DNA of 64,000 bases from Siphonodentalium dalli (lineage: Eukaryota > Mollusca > Scaphopoda > Gadilida > Siphonodentaliidae), in contig CP136068.1 of NCBI GenBank assembly GCA_032622095.1, positions 163,577,465 to 163,641,464 on the forward strand. Direction: 5' to 3'. A model generated the notes under the pieces. That model made no database searches and was not told the DNA's origin. It worked only from the letters and a program-made list of their open reading frames with translations. Below are positions 1 through 15,100 of the stretch, piece by piece. Position 1 is the first letter of the stretch, and every line of letters starts with the position of its first letter. Both the position numbers and the translations under genes were made by a program.

Positions 1-3000
1 GGATGCATGGTATTTATATACAGGGATGCATGGTATTTAGATACACGGATGCATGGTATTTAGTTACACGGATGCATGGTATTTAGATACACGGATGCAC
101 GGTATTTAGATACACGGATGCATGGTATTTAGTTACTCGGATGCATGGTATTTAGATACACGGATGCATGGTATTTAGTTACACGATTGCATGGTATTTA
201 GATACACGGATGCACGGTATTTAGATACACGGATGCATGGTATTTAGTTACACGGATGCATGGTATTTATATACAGGGATGCATGGTATTTAGATACACG
301 GATGCATGGTATTTAGATACACGGATGCATGGTATTTAGTTACACGGATGCATGGTATTTATATACACGGATGCATGGTATTTAGTTACACAGATGCATG
401 GTATTTAGATACACGGATGCATGGTATTTAGTTACACGGATGCATGGTATTTAGATACACGGATGCATGGTATTTAGTTACACGATTGCATGGTATTTAG
501 ATACACGGATGCATGGTATTTAGATACACGGATGTATGGTATTTATTTACACGGATGCATGGTATTTAGTTACACGGATGCATGGTATTTAGATACACGG
601 ATGCATGGTATTTAGTTACACGGATGCATGGTATTTAGTTACACGGACTTATTGTGTGTAGATATACGGATGCATGGTATTTAGATACACGGATGCATGG
701 TATTTAGATACACGGATGCATGGTATTTAATTACACGGACTTATTGTGTGTAGATATACGGATGTATGGTATTTAGTTACACGGATGCATGGTATTTAGT
801 TACACGGACTTATTGTGTGTAGATATACGGATGCATGGTATTTAGATACACGGATGCATGGTATTTAGATACACGGATGCATGGTATTTAGTTACACGGA
901 CTTATTGTGTGTAGATATACGGATGTATGGTATTTAGTTACACGGATGCATGGTATTTAGTTACACGGATGCATGGTATTTAGATACACGGATGCATGGT
1001 ATTTAGTTACACGGATGCATGGTATTTAGTTACACGGACTTATTGTATGTAGATATACGGATGCATGGTATTTAGATACACGGATGCATGGTATTTAGAT
1101 ACACGGATGCATGGTATTTAGTTACACGGATGCATGGTATTTAGTTACACGGATGCATGGTATTTAGATACACGGATGCATGGTATTTAGTTACACGGAT
1201 GCATGGTATTTAGATACACGGATGCATGGTATTTAGTTACACGGATGCATGGTATTTAGATACACGGATGTATGGTATTTAGTTACACGGATGTATGGTA
1301 TTTAGTTACACGGATGCATGGTATTTTAGATACACGGATGTATGGTATTTAGTTACACGGATGTATGGTATTTAGATACACGGATGCATGGTATTTAGTT
1401 ACACGGATGTATGGTATTTAGATACACGGATGTATGGTATTTAGTTACACGGATGCATGGTATTTAGTTACACGGATGCATGGTATTTAGATACACGGAT
1501 GTATGGTATTTAGTTACAACGGATGTATGGTATTTAGTTACAACGGATGTATGGTATTTAGTTACACGGATGTATGGTATTTAGTTACACGGATGTATGG
1601 TATTTAGTTACACGGATGCATGGTATTTAGTTACACGGATGTATGGTATTTAGTTACACGGATGTATGGTATTTAGTTACAACGGATGCATGGTATTTAG
1701 ATACACGGATGTATGGTATTTAGTTTACACAGATGTATGGTATTTAGTTACACGGATGTATGGTATTTAGTTACACGGATGTATGGTATTTAGATACACG
1801 GATGTATGGTATTTAGATACACGGATGTATGTATTTAGATACACGGATGTATGGTATTTAGATACACGGATGTATGGTATTTAGATACACGGATGTATGG
1901 TATTTAGTTACACGGATGTATGGTATTTAGTTACACGGATGTATGGTATTTAGATACACGGATGTATGGTATTTAGATACACGGAATGTATGGTATTTAG
2001 ATACACGGATGTATGGTATTTAGTTAAACGGATGTATGGTATTTAGATACACGGATGTATGGTATTTAGATACACGGATGCATGGTATTTAGATACACGG
2101 ATGTATGGTATTTAGTTACACGGATGTATGGTATTTAGTTACACGGATGTAAGGTATTTAGTTACACGGATGCATGGTATTTAGTTACACGGATGTACGG
2201 TATTTAGTTACACGGATGTATGGTATTTAGTTACACGGATGCATGGTATTTAGATACACGGATGTATGGTATTTAGTTACACGGATGTATGGTATTTAGA
2301 TACACGGATGCATGGTATTTAGTTACACGGATGTATGGTATTTAGATACACGGATGTATGGTATTTAGTTTCACGGATGCATGGTATTTAGTTACACGGA
2401 TGCATGGTATTTAGATACACGGATGTATGGTATTTAGTTACAACGGATGCATGGTATTTAGATACACGGATTCATGGTATTTAGATACACGGATGTATGG
2501 TATTTAGTTACACGGATGCATGGTATTTAGATACACGGATGCATGGTATTTAGATACACGGATGCATGGTATTTAGATCCTCGGATGCATGGTATTTAGA
2601 TACACGGATGCATGGTATTTAGTTACACGGATGTATGGTATTTAGTTACACGGATGCATGGTATTTAGTTACACGGATGTATGGTATTTAGTTACACGAT
2701 GCATGGTATTTAGTTACACGGATGTATGGTATTTAGTTACACGGATGCATGGTATTTAGTTACACGGATGCATGGTATTTAGTTACACGGATGTATGGTA
2801 TTTAGTTACACGGATGTATGGTATTTAGTTACACGGATGCATGGTATTTAGTTACACGGATGCATGGTATTTAGATACACGGATGTATGGTATTTAGTTA
2901 CAACGATGTATGGTATTTAGTTACACGGATGCATGGTCTTTAGATACACGGATGTATGGTATTTAGTTACACGGATGCATGGTATTTAGTTACACGGATG

Positions 3001-6000
3001 CATGGTATTTAGATACACGGATGTATGGTATTTAGTTACAACGGATGCATGGTATTTAGATACACGGATGCATGGTATTTAGATACACGGATGCATGGTA
3101 TTTAGATCCTCGGATGCATGGTATTTAGATACACGGATGCATGGTATTTAGTTACACGGATGTATGGTATTTAGTTACACGGATGCATGGTATTTAGTTA
3201 CACGGATGTACGGTATTTAGTTACACGGATGCATGGTATTTAGTTACACGGATGGATGGTATTTAGTTACACGGATGCATGGTATTTAGTAACACGGATG
3301 CATGGTATTTAGTTACACGGATGTATGGTATTTAGTTACACGGATGTATGGTATTTAGTTACACGGATGCATGGTATTTAGATACACGGATGCATGGTAT
3401 TTAGTTACACGGTTTGCATGGTATTTAGATACACGGATGTATGGTATTTAGTTACACGGACTTATTGTGTGTATACATCCGTATATCTACACACAATAAG
3501 TCCGTGTAACTAAATACCATACATCCGTGTATCTAAATACCATGCAACCGTGTAACTAAATACCATGCATCCGTGTATCTAAATACCATGCATCCGTGTA
3601 ACTAAATACCATACATCCGTGTAACTAAATACCATACATCCGTGTAACTAAATACCATGCATCCGTGTTACTAAATACCATGCATCCGTGTAACTAAATA
3701 CCATCCATCCGTGTAACTAAATACCATGCATCCGTGTAACTAAATACCGTACATCCGTGTAACTAAATACCATGCATCCGTGTAACTAAATACCATACAT
3801 CCGTGTAACTAAATACCATGCATCCGTGTATCTAAATACCATGCATCCGAGGATCTAAATACCATGCATCCGTGTATCTAAATACCATGCATCCGTGTAT
3901 CTAAATACCATGCATCCGTGTAACTAAATACCATACATCCGTGTATCTAAATACCATGCATCCGTGTAACTAAATACCATGCATCCGTGTAACTAAATAC
4001 CATACATCCGTGTATCTAAAGACCATGCATCCGTGTAACTAAATACCATACATCCGTGTAACTAAATACCATACATCCGTGTATCTAAATACCATGCATC
4101 CGTGTAACTAAATACCATGCATCCGTGTAACTAAATACCATACATCCGTGTAACTAAATACCATACATCCGTGTAACTAAATACCATGCATCCGTGTAAC
4201 TAAATACCATGCATCCGTGTAACTAAATACCATACATCCGTGTAACTAAATACCATGCATCCGTGTAACTAAATACCATACATCCGTGTAACTAAATACC
4301 ATGCATCCGTGTAACTAAATACCATACATCCGTGTAACTAAATACCATGCATCCGTGTATCTAAATACCATGCATCCGAGGATCTAAATACCATGCATCC
4401 GTGTATCTAAATACCATGCATCCGTGTATCTAAATACCATGCATCCGTGTAACTAAATACCATACATCCGTGTATCTAAATACCATGAATCCGTGTATCT
4501 AAATACCATGCATCCGTGTAACTAAATACCATACATCCGTGTATCTAAATACCATGCATCCGTGTAACTAAATACCATGCATCCGTGAAACTAAATACCA
4601 TACATCCGTGTATCTAAATACCATACATCCGTGTAACTAAATACCATGCATCCGTGTATCTAAATACCATACATCCGTGTAACTAAATACCATACATCCG
4701 TGTATCTAAATACCATGCATCCGTGTAACTAAATACCATACATCCGTGTAACTAAATACCGTACATCCGTGTAACTAAATACCATGCATCCGTGTAACTA
4801 AATACCATACATCCGTGTAACTAAATACCATACATCCGTGTAACTAAATACCATACATCCGTGTATCTAAATACCATGCATCCGTGTATCTAAATACCAT
4901 ACATCCGTGTATCTAAATACCATACATCCGTTTAACTAAATACCATACATCCGTGTATCTAAATACCATACATCCGTGTATCTAAATACCATACATCCGT
5001 GTATCTAAATACCATACATCCGTGTAACTAAATACCATACATCCGTGTAACTAAATACCATACATCCGTGTATCTAAATACCATACATCCGTGTATCTAA
5101 ATACCATACATCCGTGTATCTAAATACCATACATCCGTGTATCTAAATACCATACATCCGTGTATCTAAATACCATACATCCGTGTAACTAAATACCATA
5201 CATCCGTGTAACTAAATACCATACATCTGTGTAACTAAATACCATACATCCGTGTATCTAAATACCATGCATCCGTGTAACTAAATACCATACATCCGTG
5301 TAACTAAATACCATACATCCGTGTAACTAAATACCATGCATCCGTGTAACTAAATACCATACATCCGTGTAACTAAATACCATACATCCGTGTAACTAAA
5401 TACCATACATCCGTGTAACTAAATACCATACATCCGTGTAACTAAATACCATACATCCGTGTATCTAAATACCATGCATCCGTGTAACTAAATACCATGC
5501 ATCCGTGTAACTAAATACCATACATCCGTGTATCTAAATACCATACATCCGTGTAACTAAATACCATGCATCCGTGTATCTAAATACCATACATCCGTGT
5601 AACTAAATACCATACATCCGTGTATCTAAATACCATGCATCCGTGTAACTAAATACCATACATCCGTGTAACTAAATACCATACATCCGTGTATCTAAAT
5701 ACCATGCATCCGTGTAACTAAATACCATGCATCCGTGTATCTAAATACCATGCATCCGTGTAACTAAATACCATGCATCCGTGTATCTAAATACCATGCA
5801 TCCGTGTAACTAAATACCATGCATCCGTGTAACTAAATACCATGCATCCGTGTATCTAAATACCATGCATCCGTGTATCTAAATACCATGCATCCGTATA
5901 TCTACATACAATAAGTCCGTGTAACTAAATACCATGCATCCGTGTAACTAAATACCATGCATCCGTGTATCTAAATACCATGCATCCGTGTAACTAAATA

Positions 6001-6953
6001 CCATGCATCCGTGTAACTAAATACCATACATCCGTATATCTACACACAATAAGTCCGTGTAACTAAATACCATGCATCCGTGTATCTAAATACCATGCAT
6101 CCGTGTATCTAAATACCATGCATCCGTATATCTACACACAATAAGTCCGTGTAACTAAATACCATGCATCCGTGTAACTAAATACCATACATCCGTATAT
6201 CTACACACAATAAGTCCGTGTAATTAAATACCATGCATCCGTGTATCTAAATACCATGCATCCGTGTATCTAAATACCATGCATCCGTATATCTACACAC
6301 AATAAGTCCGTGTAACTAAATACCATGCATCCGTGTAACTAAATACCATGCATCCGTGTATCTAAATACCATGCATCCGTGTAACTAAATACCATGCATC
6401 CGTGTAAATAAATACCATACATCCGTGTATCTAAATACCATGCATCCGTGTATCTAAATACCATGCAATCGTGTAACTAAATACCATGCATCCGTGTATC
6501 TAAATACCATGCATCCGTGTAACTAAATACCATGCATCCGTGTATCTAAATACCATGCATCTGTGTAACTAAATACCATGCATCCGTGTATATAAATACC
6601 ATGCATCCGTGTAACTAAATACCATGCATCCGTGTATCTAAATACCATGCATCCGTGTATCTAAATACCATGCATCCCTGTATATAAATACCATGCATCC
6701 GTGTAACTAAATACCATGCATCCGTGTATCTAAATACCGTGCATCCGTGTATCTAAATACCATGCAATCGTGTAACTAAATACCATGCATCCGTGTATCT
6801 AAATACCATGCATCCGAGTAACTAAATACCATGCATCCGTGTATCTAAATACCGTGCATCCGTGTATCTAAATACCATGCATCCGTGTAACTAAATACCA
6901 TGCATCCGTGTATCTAAATACCATGCATCCCTGTATATAAATACCATGCATCC
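1..6953. repeat. Giant near-perfect palindrome within the satellite
   Basis: The arms 1-3473 and 3488-6953 are reverse complements, around a 14-bp centre at 3474-3487. This goes beyond generic satellite similarity, because rare private variants occur in mirror order. GATGGATGG at about 3250 mirrors CCATCCATCC at about 3709, GTAACACGG near 3290 mirrors CCGTGTTAC near 3664, the GATCCTCGG variants near 2577 and 3107 mirror CCGAGGATC near 4376 and 3846, and the first 23 bases, with their TATATACAG ending, mirror the CTGTATATA monomer at 6930. The arms differ mainly by single-base indels, for example CAACGG units near 1518 and 1541 that lack a counterpart. The palindrome may extend upstream of base 1. 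Confidence 0.93.
3451..3510. repeat. Palindrome centre / satellite orientation switch
   Basis: GTTACACGGACTTATTGTG (3451-3469), part of a type-B monomer, is followed after a short centre by its reverse complement, ending at 3510. The 14-nt spacer 3474-3487 is itself made of satellite sequence. Orientation is + on the left and - on the right, so this is the only head-to-head junction in the array. Confidence 0.93.
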
Positions 6954-9900
6954 GTGTATCTAAATACCATGCATCCGTGTATCTAAATACCATGCATCCG
7001 TGTAACTAAATACCATGCATCCGTGTATCTAAATACCATGCATCCGTGTATCTAAATACCATGCATCCGTGTAACTAAATACCATGCATCCGTGTATCTA
7101 AATACCATGCATCCGTTAACTAAATACCATGCATCCGTGTAACACATACCATACATCCGTATATCTACACACAATAAGTCCGTGTAACTAAATACCATGC
7201 ATCCGTGTATCTAAATACCATGCATCCGTGTATCTAAATACCATGCATCCGTATATCTACACACAATAAGTCCGTGTAACTAAATACCATGCATCCGTGT
7301 AACTAAATACCATACATCCGTATATCTACACACAATAAGTCCGTGTAACTAAATACCATGCATCCGTGTATCTAAATACCATGCATCCGTGCATCTAAAT
7401 ACCATGCATCCGTATATCTACAAACAATAAGTCCGTGTAACTAAATACCATGCATCCGTGTATCTAAATACCATACATCCGTGTATCTAAATACCATACA
7501 TCCGTGTAACTAAATACCATACATCCGTGTAACTAAATACCATACATCCGTGTAACTAATACCATACATCCGTGTATCTAAATACCATGCATCCGTGTAA
7601 CTAAATATCATACATCCGTGTAACTAAATACCATACATCCGTGTAACTAAATACCTTGCATCCGTGTAACTAAATACCATACATCCGTGTAACTAATACC
7701 ATATATCCGTGTAACTAAATACCATACATCCGTGTAACTAAATACCATACATCCGTGTAACTAAATACCATACATCCGTGTAACTAAATACCATACATCC
7801 GTGTATCTAAATACCATGCATCCGTGTAACTAAATACCATGCATCCGTGTAACTAAATACCATACATCCGTGTATCTAAATACCATACATTCGTGTAACT
7901 AAATACCATTCATCCGTGTATCTAAATACCATACATCCGTGTAACTAAATACCATACATCCGTGTATCTAAATACCATGCATCCGTGTAACTAATACCAT
8001 ACATCCGTGTAACTAAATACCATACATCCGTGTATCTAAATACCATGCATCCGTGTAACTAAATACCATGCATCCGTGTATCTAAATACCATGCATCCGT
8101 GTAACTAAATACCATGCATCCGTGTATCTAAATACCATGCATCCGTGTAACTAAATACCATGCATCCGTGTAACTAAATACCATGCATCCGTGTATCTAA
8201 ATACCATGCATCCGTGTATCTAAATACCATGCATCCGTATATCTACATACAATAATCCGTGTAACTAAATACCATGCATCCGTGTAACTAAATACCATGC
8301 ATCCGTGTATCTAAATACCATGCATCCGTGTAACTAAATACCATGCATCCGTGTAACTAAATACCATACATCCGTATATCTACACACAATAAGTCCGTGT
8401 AACTAAATACCATGCATCCGTGTATCTAAATACCATGCATCCGTGTATCTAAATACCATGCATCCGTATATCTACACACAATAAGTCCGTGTAACTAAAT
8501 ACCATGCATCCGTGTAACTAAATACCATACATCCGTATATCTACACACAATAAGTCCGTGTAATTAAATACCATGCATCCGTGTATCTAAATACCATGCA
8601 TCCGTGTATCTAAATACCATGCATCCGTATATCTACACACAATAAGTCCGTGTAACTAAATACCATGCATCCGTGTATCTAAATACCATGCATCCGTGTA
8701 ACTAAATACCATGCATCCGTGTATCTAAATACCATGCATCCGTGTAACTAAATACCATGCATCCGTGTAACTAAATACCATACATCCGTGTATCTAAATA
8801 CCATGCATCCGTGTATCTAAATACCATGCAATCGTGTAACTAAATACCATGCATCCGTGTATCTAAATACCATGCATCCGTGTAACTAAATACCATGCAT
8901 CCGTGTATCTAAATACCATGCATCCGTGTAACTAAATACCATGCATCCGTGTATCTAAATACCATGCATCCGTGTAACTAAATACCATGCATCCGTGTAT
9001 CTAAATACCATGCATCCGTGTATCTAAATACCATGCATCCCTGTATATAAATACCATGCATCCGTGTAACTAAATACCATGCATCCGTGTATCTAAATAC
9101 CGTGCATCCGTGTATCTAAATACCATGCAATCGTGTAACTAAATACCAGCATCCGTGTATCTAAATACCATGCATCCGTGTAACTAAATACCATGCATCC
9201 GTGTATCTAAATACCGTGCATCCGTGTATCTAAATACCATGCATCCGTGTAACTAAATACCATGCATCCGTGTATCTAAATACCATGCATCCCTGTATAT
9301 AAATACCATGCATCCGTGTATCTAAATACCATGCATCCGTGTATCTAAATACCATGCATCCGTGTAACTAAATACCATGCATCCGTGTATCTAAATACCA
9401 TGCATCCGTGTATCTAAATACCATGCATCGGTGTAACTAAATACCATGCATCCGTGTATCTAAATACCATGCATCCGTGTAACTAAATACCATGCATCCG
9501 TGTAACTAAACACCATACATCCGTATATCTACATACAATAAGTCCGTGTAACTAAATACCATGCATCCGTGTATCTAAATACCATGCATCCGTGTATCTA
9601 AATACCATGCATCCGTATATCTACACACAATAAGTCCGTGTAACTAAATACCATGCATCCGTGTAACTAAATACCATACATCCGTATATCTACACACAAT
9701 AAGTCCGTGTAACTAAATACCATGCATCCCTGTATCTAAATACCATGCATCCGTGTAACTAAATACCATGCATCCGTGTATCTAAATACCATGCATCCGT
9801 GTAACTAAATACCATACATCCGTGTAACTAAATACCATACATCCGTGTAACTAAATACCATGCATCCGTGTAACTAAATACCATGCATCCGTGTAACTAA

Positions 9901-12130
9901 ATACCATACATCCGTGTAACTAAATACCATGCATCCGTGTAACTAAATACCATGCATCCGTGTATCTAAATACCATGCATCCGTATATCTACACACAATA
10001 AGTCCGTGTAACTAAATACCATGCATCCGTGTAACTAAATACCATGCATCCGTGTATCTAAATACCATGCATCCGTGTAACTAAATACCATGCATCCGTG
10101 TAACTAAATACCATACATCCGTGTATCTAAATACCATGCATCCGTGTATCTAATACCATGCAATCGTGTAACTAAATACCATGCATCCGTGTATCTAAAT
10201 ACCATGCATCCGTGTAACTAAATACCATGCATCCGTGTATCTAAATACCATGCATCCGTGTAACTAAATACCATGCATCCGTGTATCTAAATACCATGCA
10301 TCCGTGTATCTAAATACCATGCATCCCTGTATATAAAATACCATGCATCCGTGTATCTAAATACCATGCATCCGTGTATCTAAATACCATGCATCCGTGT
10401 AACTAATACCATGCATCCGTGTATCTAAATACCATGCATCCGTGTATCTAAATACCATGCATCGGTGTAACTAAATACCATGCATCCGTGTATCTAAATA
10501 CCATGCATCCGTGTAACTAAATACCATGCATCCGTGTAACTAAACACCATACATCCGTATATCTACATACAATAAGTCCGTGTAACTAAATACCATGCAT
10601 CCGTGTATCTAAATACCATGCATCCGTGTATCTAAATACCATGCATCCGTATATCTACACACAATAAGTCCGTGTAACTAAATACCATGCATCCGTGTAA
10701 CTAAATACCATACATCCGTATATCTACACACAATAAGTCCGTGTAACTAAATACCATGCATCCCTGTATCTAAATACCATGCATCCGTGTAACTAAATAC
10801 CATGCATCCGTGTATCTAAATACCATGCATCCGTGTAACTAAATACCATACATCCGTGTAACTAAATACCATACATCCGTGTAACTAAATACCATGCATC
10901 CGTGTAACTAAATACCATGCATCCGTGTAACTAAATACCATACATCCGTGTAACTAAATACCATCATCCGTGTAACTAAATACCATGCATCCGTGTATCT
11001 AAATACCATGCATCCGTATATCTACACACAATAAGTCCGTGTAACTAAATACCATGCATCCGTGTAACTAAATACCATGCATCCGTGTATCTAAATACCA
11101 TGCATCCGTGTAACTAAATACCATGCATCCGTGTAACTAAATACCATACATCCGTGTATCTAAATACCATGCATCCGTGTATCTAAATACCATGCAATCG
11201 TGTAACTAAATACCATGCATCCGTGTATCTAAATACCATGCATCCGTGTAACTAAATACCATGCATCCGTGTATCTAAATACCATGCATCCGTGTAACTA
11301 AATACCATGCATCCGTGTATCTAAATACCATGCATCCGTGTAACTAAATACCATGCATCCGTGTATCTAAATACCATGCATCCGTGTATCTAAATACCAT
11401 GCATCCCTGTATATAAATACCATGCATCCGTGTAACTAAATACCATGCATCCGTGTATCTAAATACCGTGCATCCGTGTATCTAAATACCATGCAATCGT
11501 GTAACTAAATACCATGCATCCGTGTATCTAAATACCATGCATCCGTGTAACTAAATACCATGCATCCGTGTATCTAAATACCGTGCAGCCGTGTATCTAA
11601 ATACCATGCATCCGTGTAACTAAATACCATGCATCCGTGTATCTAAATACCATGCATCCCTGTATATAAATACCATGCATCCGTGTATCTAAATACCATG
11701 CATCCGTGTATCTTAAATACCATGCATCCGTGTAACTAAATACCATGCATCCGTGTATCTAAATACCATGCATCCGTGTATCTAAATACCATGCATCGGT
11801 GTAAACTAAATACCATGCATCCGTGTATCTAAATACCATGCATCCGTGTAACTAAATACCATGCATCCGTGTAACTAAATACCATACATCCGTATATCTA
11901 CATACAATAAGTCCGAGTAACTAAATACCATGCATCCGTGTATCTAAATACCATGCATCCGTGTATCTAAATACCATGCATCCGTATATCTACACACAAT
12001 AAGTCCGTGTAACTAAATACCATGCATCCGTGTAACTAAATACCATACATCCGTATATCTACACACAATAAGTCCGTGTAACTAAATACCATGCATCCCT
12101 GTATCTAAATACCATGCATCCGTGTAACTA
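5890..12130. repeat. Duplicated kilobase-scale blocks in the satellite
   Basis: Blocks with the same order of type-A and type-B monomers recur. The CATACAATAAGTCC variant of type B appears near 5905, 8245 (one base deleted), 9533, 10567, 11902 and again near 15540, each followed by the same series of CACACAATAAG monomers. A rare CCCTGTATCTAAATACC monomer follows at about 9728, 10753, 12096 and 15732. Spacings of about 1.03 and 1.34 kb between neighbouring blocks indicate recent block duplication on top of the 23-bp period. Confidence 0.8.
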
Positions 12131-15100
12131 AATACCATGCATCCGTGTATCTAAATACCATGCATCCGTGTAACTAAATACCATACATCCGTGTAACTAA
12201 ATACCATACATCCGTGTAACTAAATACCATGCATCCGTGTAACTAAATACCATGCATCCGTGTAACTAAATACCATACATCCGTGTAACTAAATACCATG
12301 CATCCGTGTAACTAAATACCGTACATCCGTGTAACTAAATACCATGCATCCGTGTAACTAAATACCATACATCCGTGTAACTAAATACCATGCATCCGTG
12401 TATCTAAATACCATGCTCCGAGGATCTAAATACCATGCATCCGTGTATCTAAATACCATGCATCCGTGTATCTAAATACCATGCATCCGTGTAACTAAAT
12501 ACCATACATCCGTGTTATCTAAATACCATGCATCCGTGTAACTAAATACCATGCATCCGTGTAACTAAATACCATACATCCGTGTATCTAAATACCATGC
12601 ATCCGTGTAACTAAATACCATACATCCGTGTAACTAAATACCATACATCCGTGTATCTAAATACCATGCATCCGTGTAACTAAATACCATGCATCCGTGT
12701 AACTAAATACCATACATCCGTGTAACTAAATACCATACATCCGTGTAACTAAATACCATGCATCCGTGTAACTAAATACCATGCATCCGTGTAACTAAAT
12801 ACCATACATCCGTGTAACTAAATACCATGCATCCGTGTAACTAAATACCATACATCCGTGTAACTAAATACCATGCATCCGTGTAACTAAATACCATGCA
12901 TCCGTGTATCTAAATACCATGCATCCGAGGATCTAAATACCATGCATCTGTGTATCTAAATACCATGCATCCGTGTATCTAAATACCATGCATCCGTGTA
13001 ACTAAATACCATACATCCGTGTAACTAAATACCATGCATCCGTGTAACTAAATACCATGCATCCGTGTAACTAAATACCATACATCCGTGTAACTAAATA
13101 CCATGCATCCGTGTAACTAAATACCATACATCCGTGTAACTAAATACCATACATCCGTGTAACTAAATACCATGCATCCGTGTATCTAAATACCATGCAT
13201 CCGAGGATCTAAATACCATGCATCTGTGTATCTAAATACCATGCATCCGTGTATCTAAATACCATGCATCCGTGTAACTAAATACCATACATCCGTGTAT
13301 CTAAATACCATGCATCCGTGTAACTAAATACCATGCATCCGTGTAACTAAATACCATGCATCCGTGTAACTAAATACCATACATCCGTGTATCTAAATAC
13401 CATGCATCCGTGTAACTAAATACCATACATCCGTGTAACTAAATACCATGCATCCGTTTATCTAAATACCATGCATCCGTGTAACTAAATACCATGCATC
13501 CGTGAAACTAAATACCATACATCCGTGTATCTAAATACCATACATCCGTGTAACTAAATACCATGCATCCGTGTATCTAAATACCATACATCCGTGTAAC
13601 TAAATACCATACATCCGTGTATCTAAATACCATGCATCCGTGTAACTAAATACCATACATCCGTGTAACTAAATACCATACATCCGTGTAACTAAATACC
13701 ATGCATCCGTGTAACTAAATACCATACATCCGTGTAACTAAATACCATACATCCGTGTAACTAAATACCATACATCCGTGTAACTAAATACCATACATCC
13801 GTGTAACTAAATACCATACATCCGTGTAACTAAATACCATACATCCGTGTATCTAAATACCATGCATCCGTGTAACTAAATAACATGCATCCGTGTAACT
13901 AAATACCATGCATCCGTGTAACTAAATACCATGCATCCGTGTAACTAAATACCATACATCCGTGTTACTAAATACCATACATCCGTGTAACTAAATACCA
14001 TACATCCGTGTAACTATAATACCATACATCCGTGTAACTAAATACCATACATCCGTGTATCTAAATACCATGCATCCGTGTAACTAAATACCATATATTC
14101 CGTGTAACTAAATACCATACATCCGTGTAACTAAATACCATACATCCGTGTAACTAAATACCATGCATCCGTGTAACTAAATACCATGTATCCGTGTAAC
14201 TAAATACCATACATCCGTGTAACTAAATACCATACATCCGTGTATCTAAATACCATACATCCGTGTAACTAAATACCATACATCCGTGTAACTAAATACC
14301 ATACATCCGTGTAACTAAATACCATACATCCGTGTATCTAAATACCATGCATCCGTGTATCTAAATACCATACATCCGTGTATCTAAATACCATACATCC
14401 GTTTAACTAAATACCATACATCCGTGTATCTAAATACCATACATCCGTGTATCTAAATACCATACATCCGTGTATCTAAATACCATACATCCGTGTAACT
14501 AAATACCATACATCCGTGTAACTAAATACCATACATCCGTGTATCTAAATACCATACATCCGTGTATCTAAATACCATACATCCGTGTATCTAAATACCA
14601 TACATCCGTGTATCTAAATACCATACATCCGTGTAACTAAATACCATACATCCGTGTAACTAAATACCATACATCTGTGTAACTAAATACCATACATCCG
14701 TGTATCTAAATACCATGCATCCGTGTAACTAAATACCATACATCCGTATAACTAAATACCATACATCCGTGTAACTAAATACCATGCATCCGTGTAACTA
14801 AATACCATACATCCGTGTAACTAAATACCATACATCCGTGTCACTAAATACCATACATCCGTGTAACTAAATACCATACATCCGTGTAACTAAATACCAT
14901 ACATCCGTGTATCTAAATACCATGCATCCGTGTAACTAAATACCATGCATCCGTGTAACTAAATACCATACATCCGTGTATCTAAATACCATACATCCGT
15001 GTAACTAAATACCATGCATCCGTGTATCTAAATACCATGCATCCCTGTATATAAATACCATGCATCCGTGTAACTAAATACCATGCATCCGTGTATCTAA

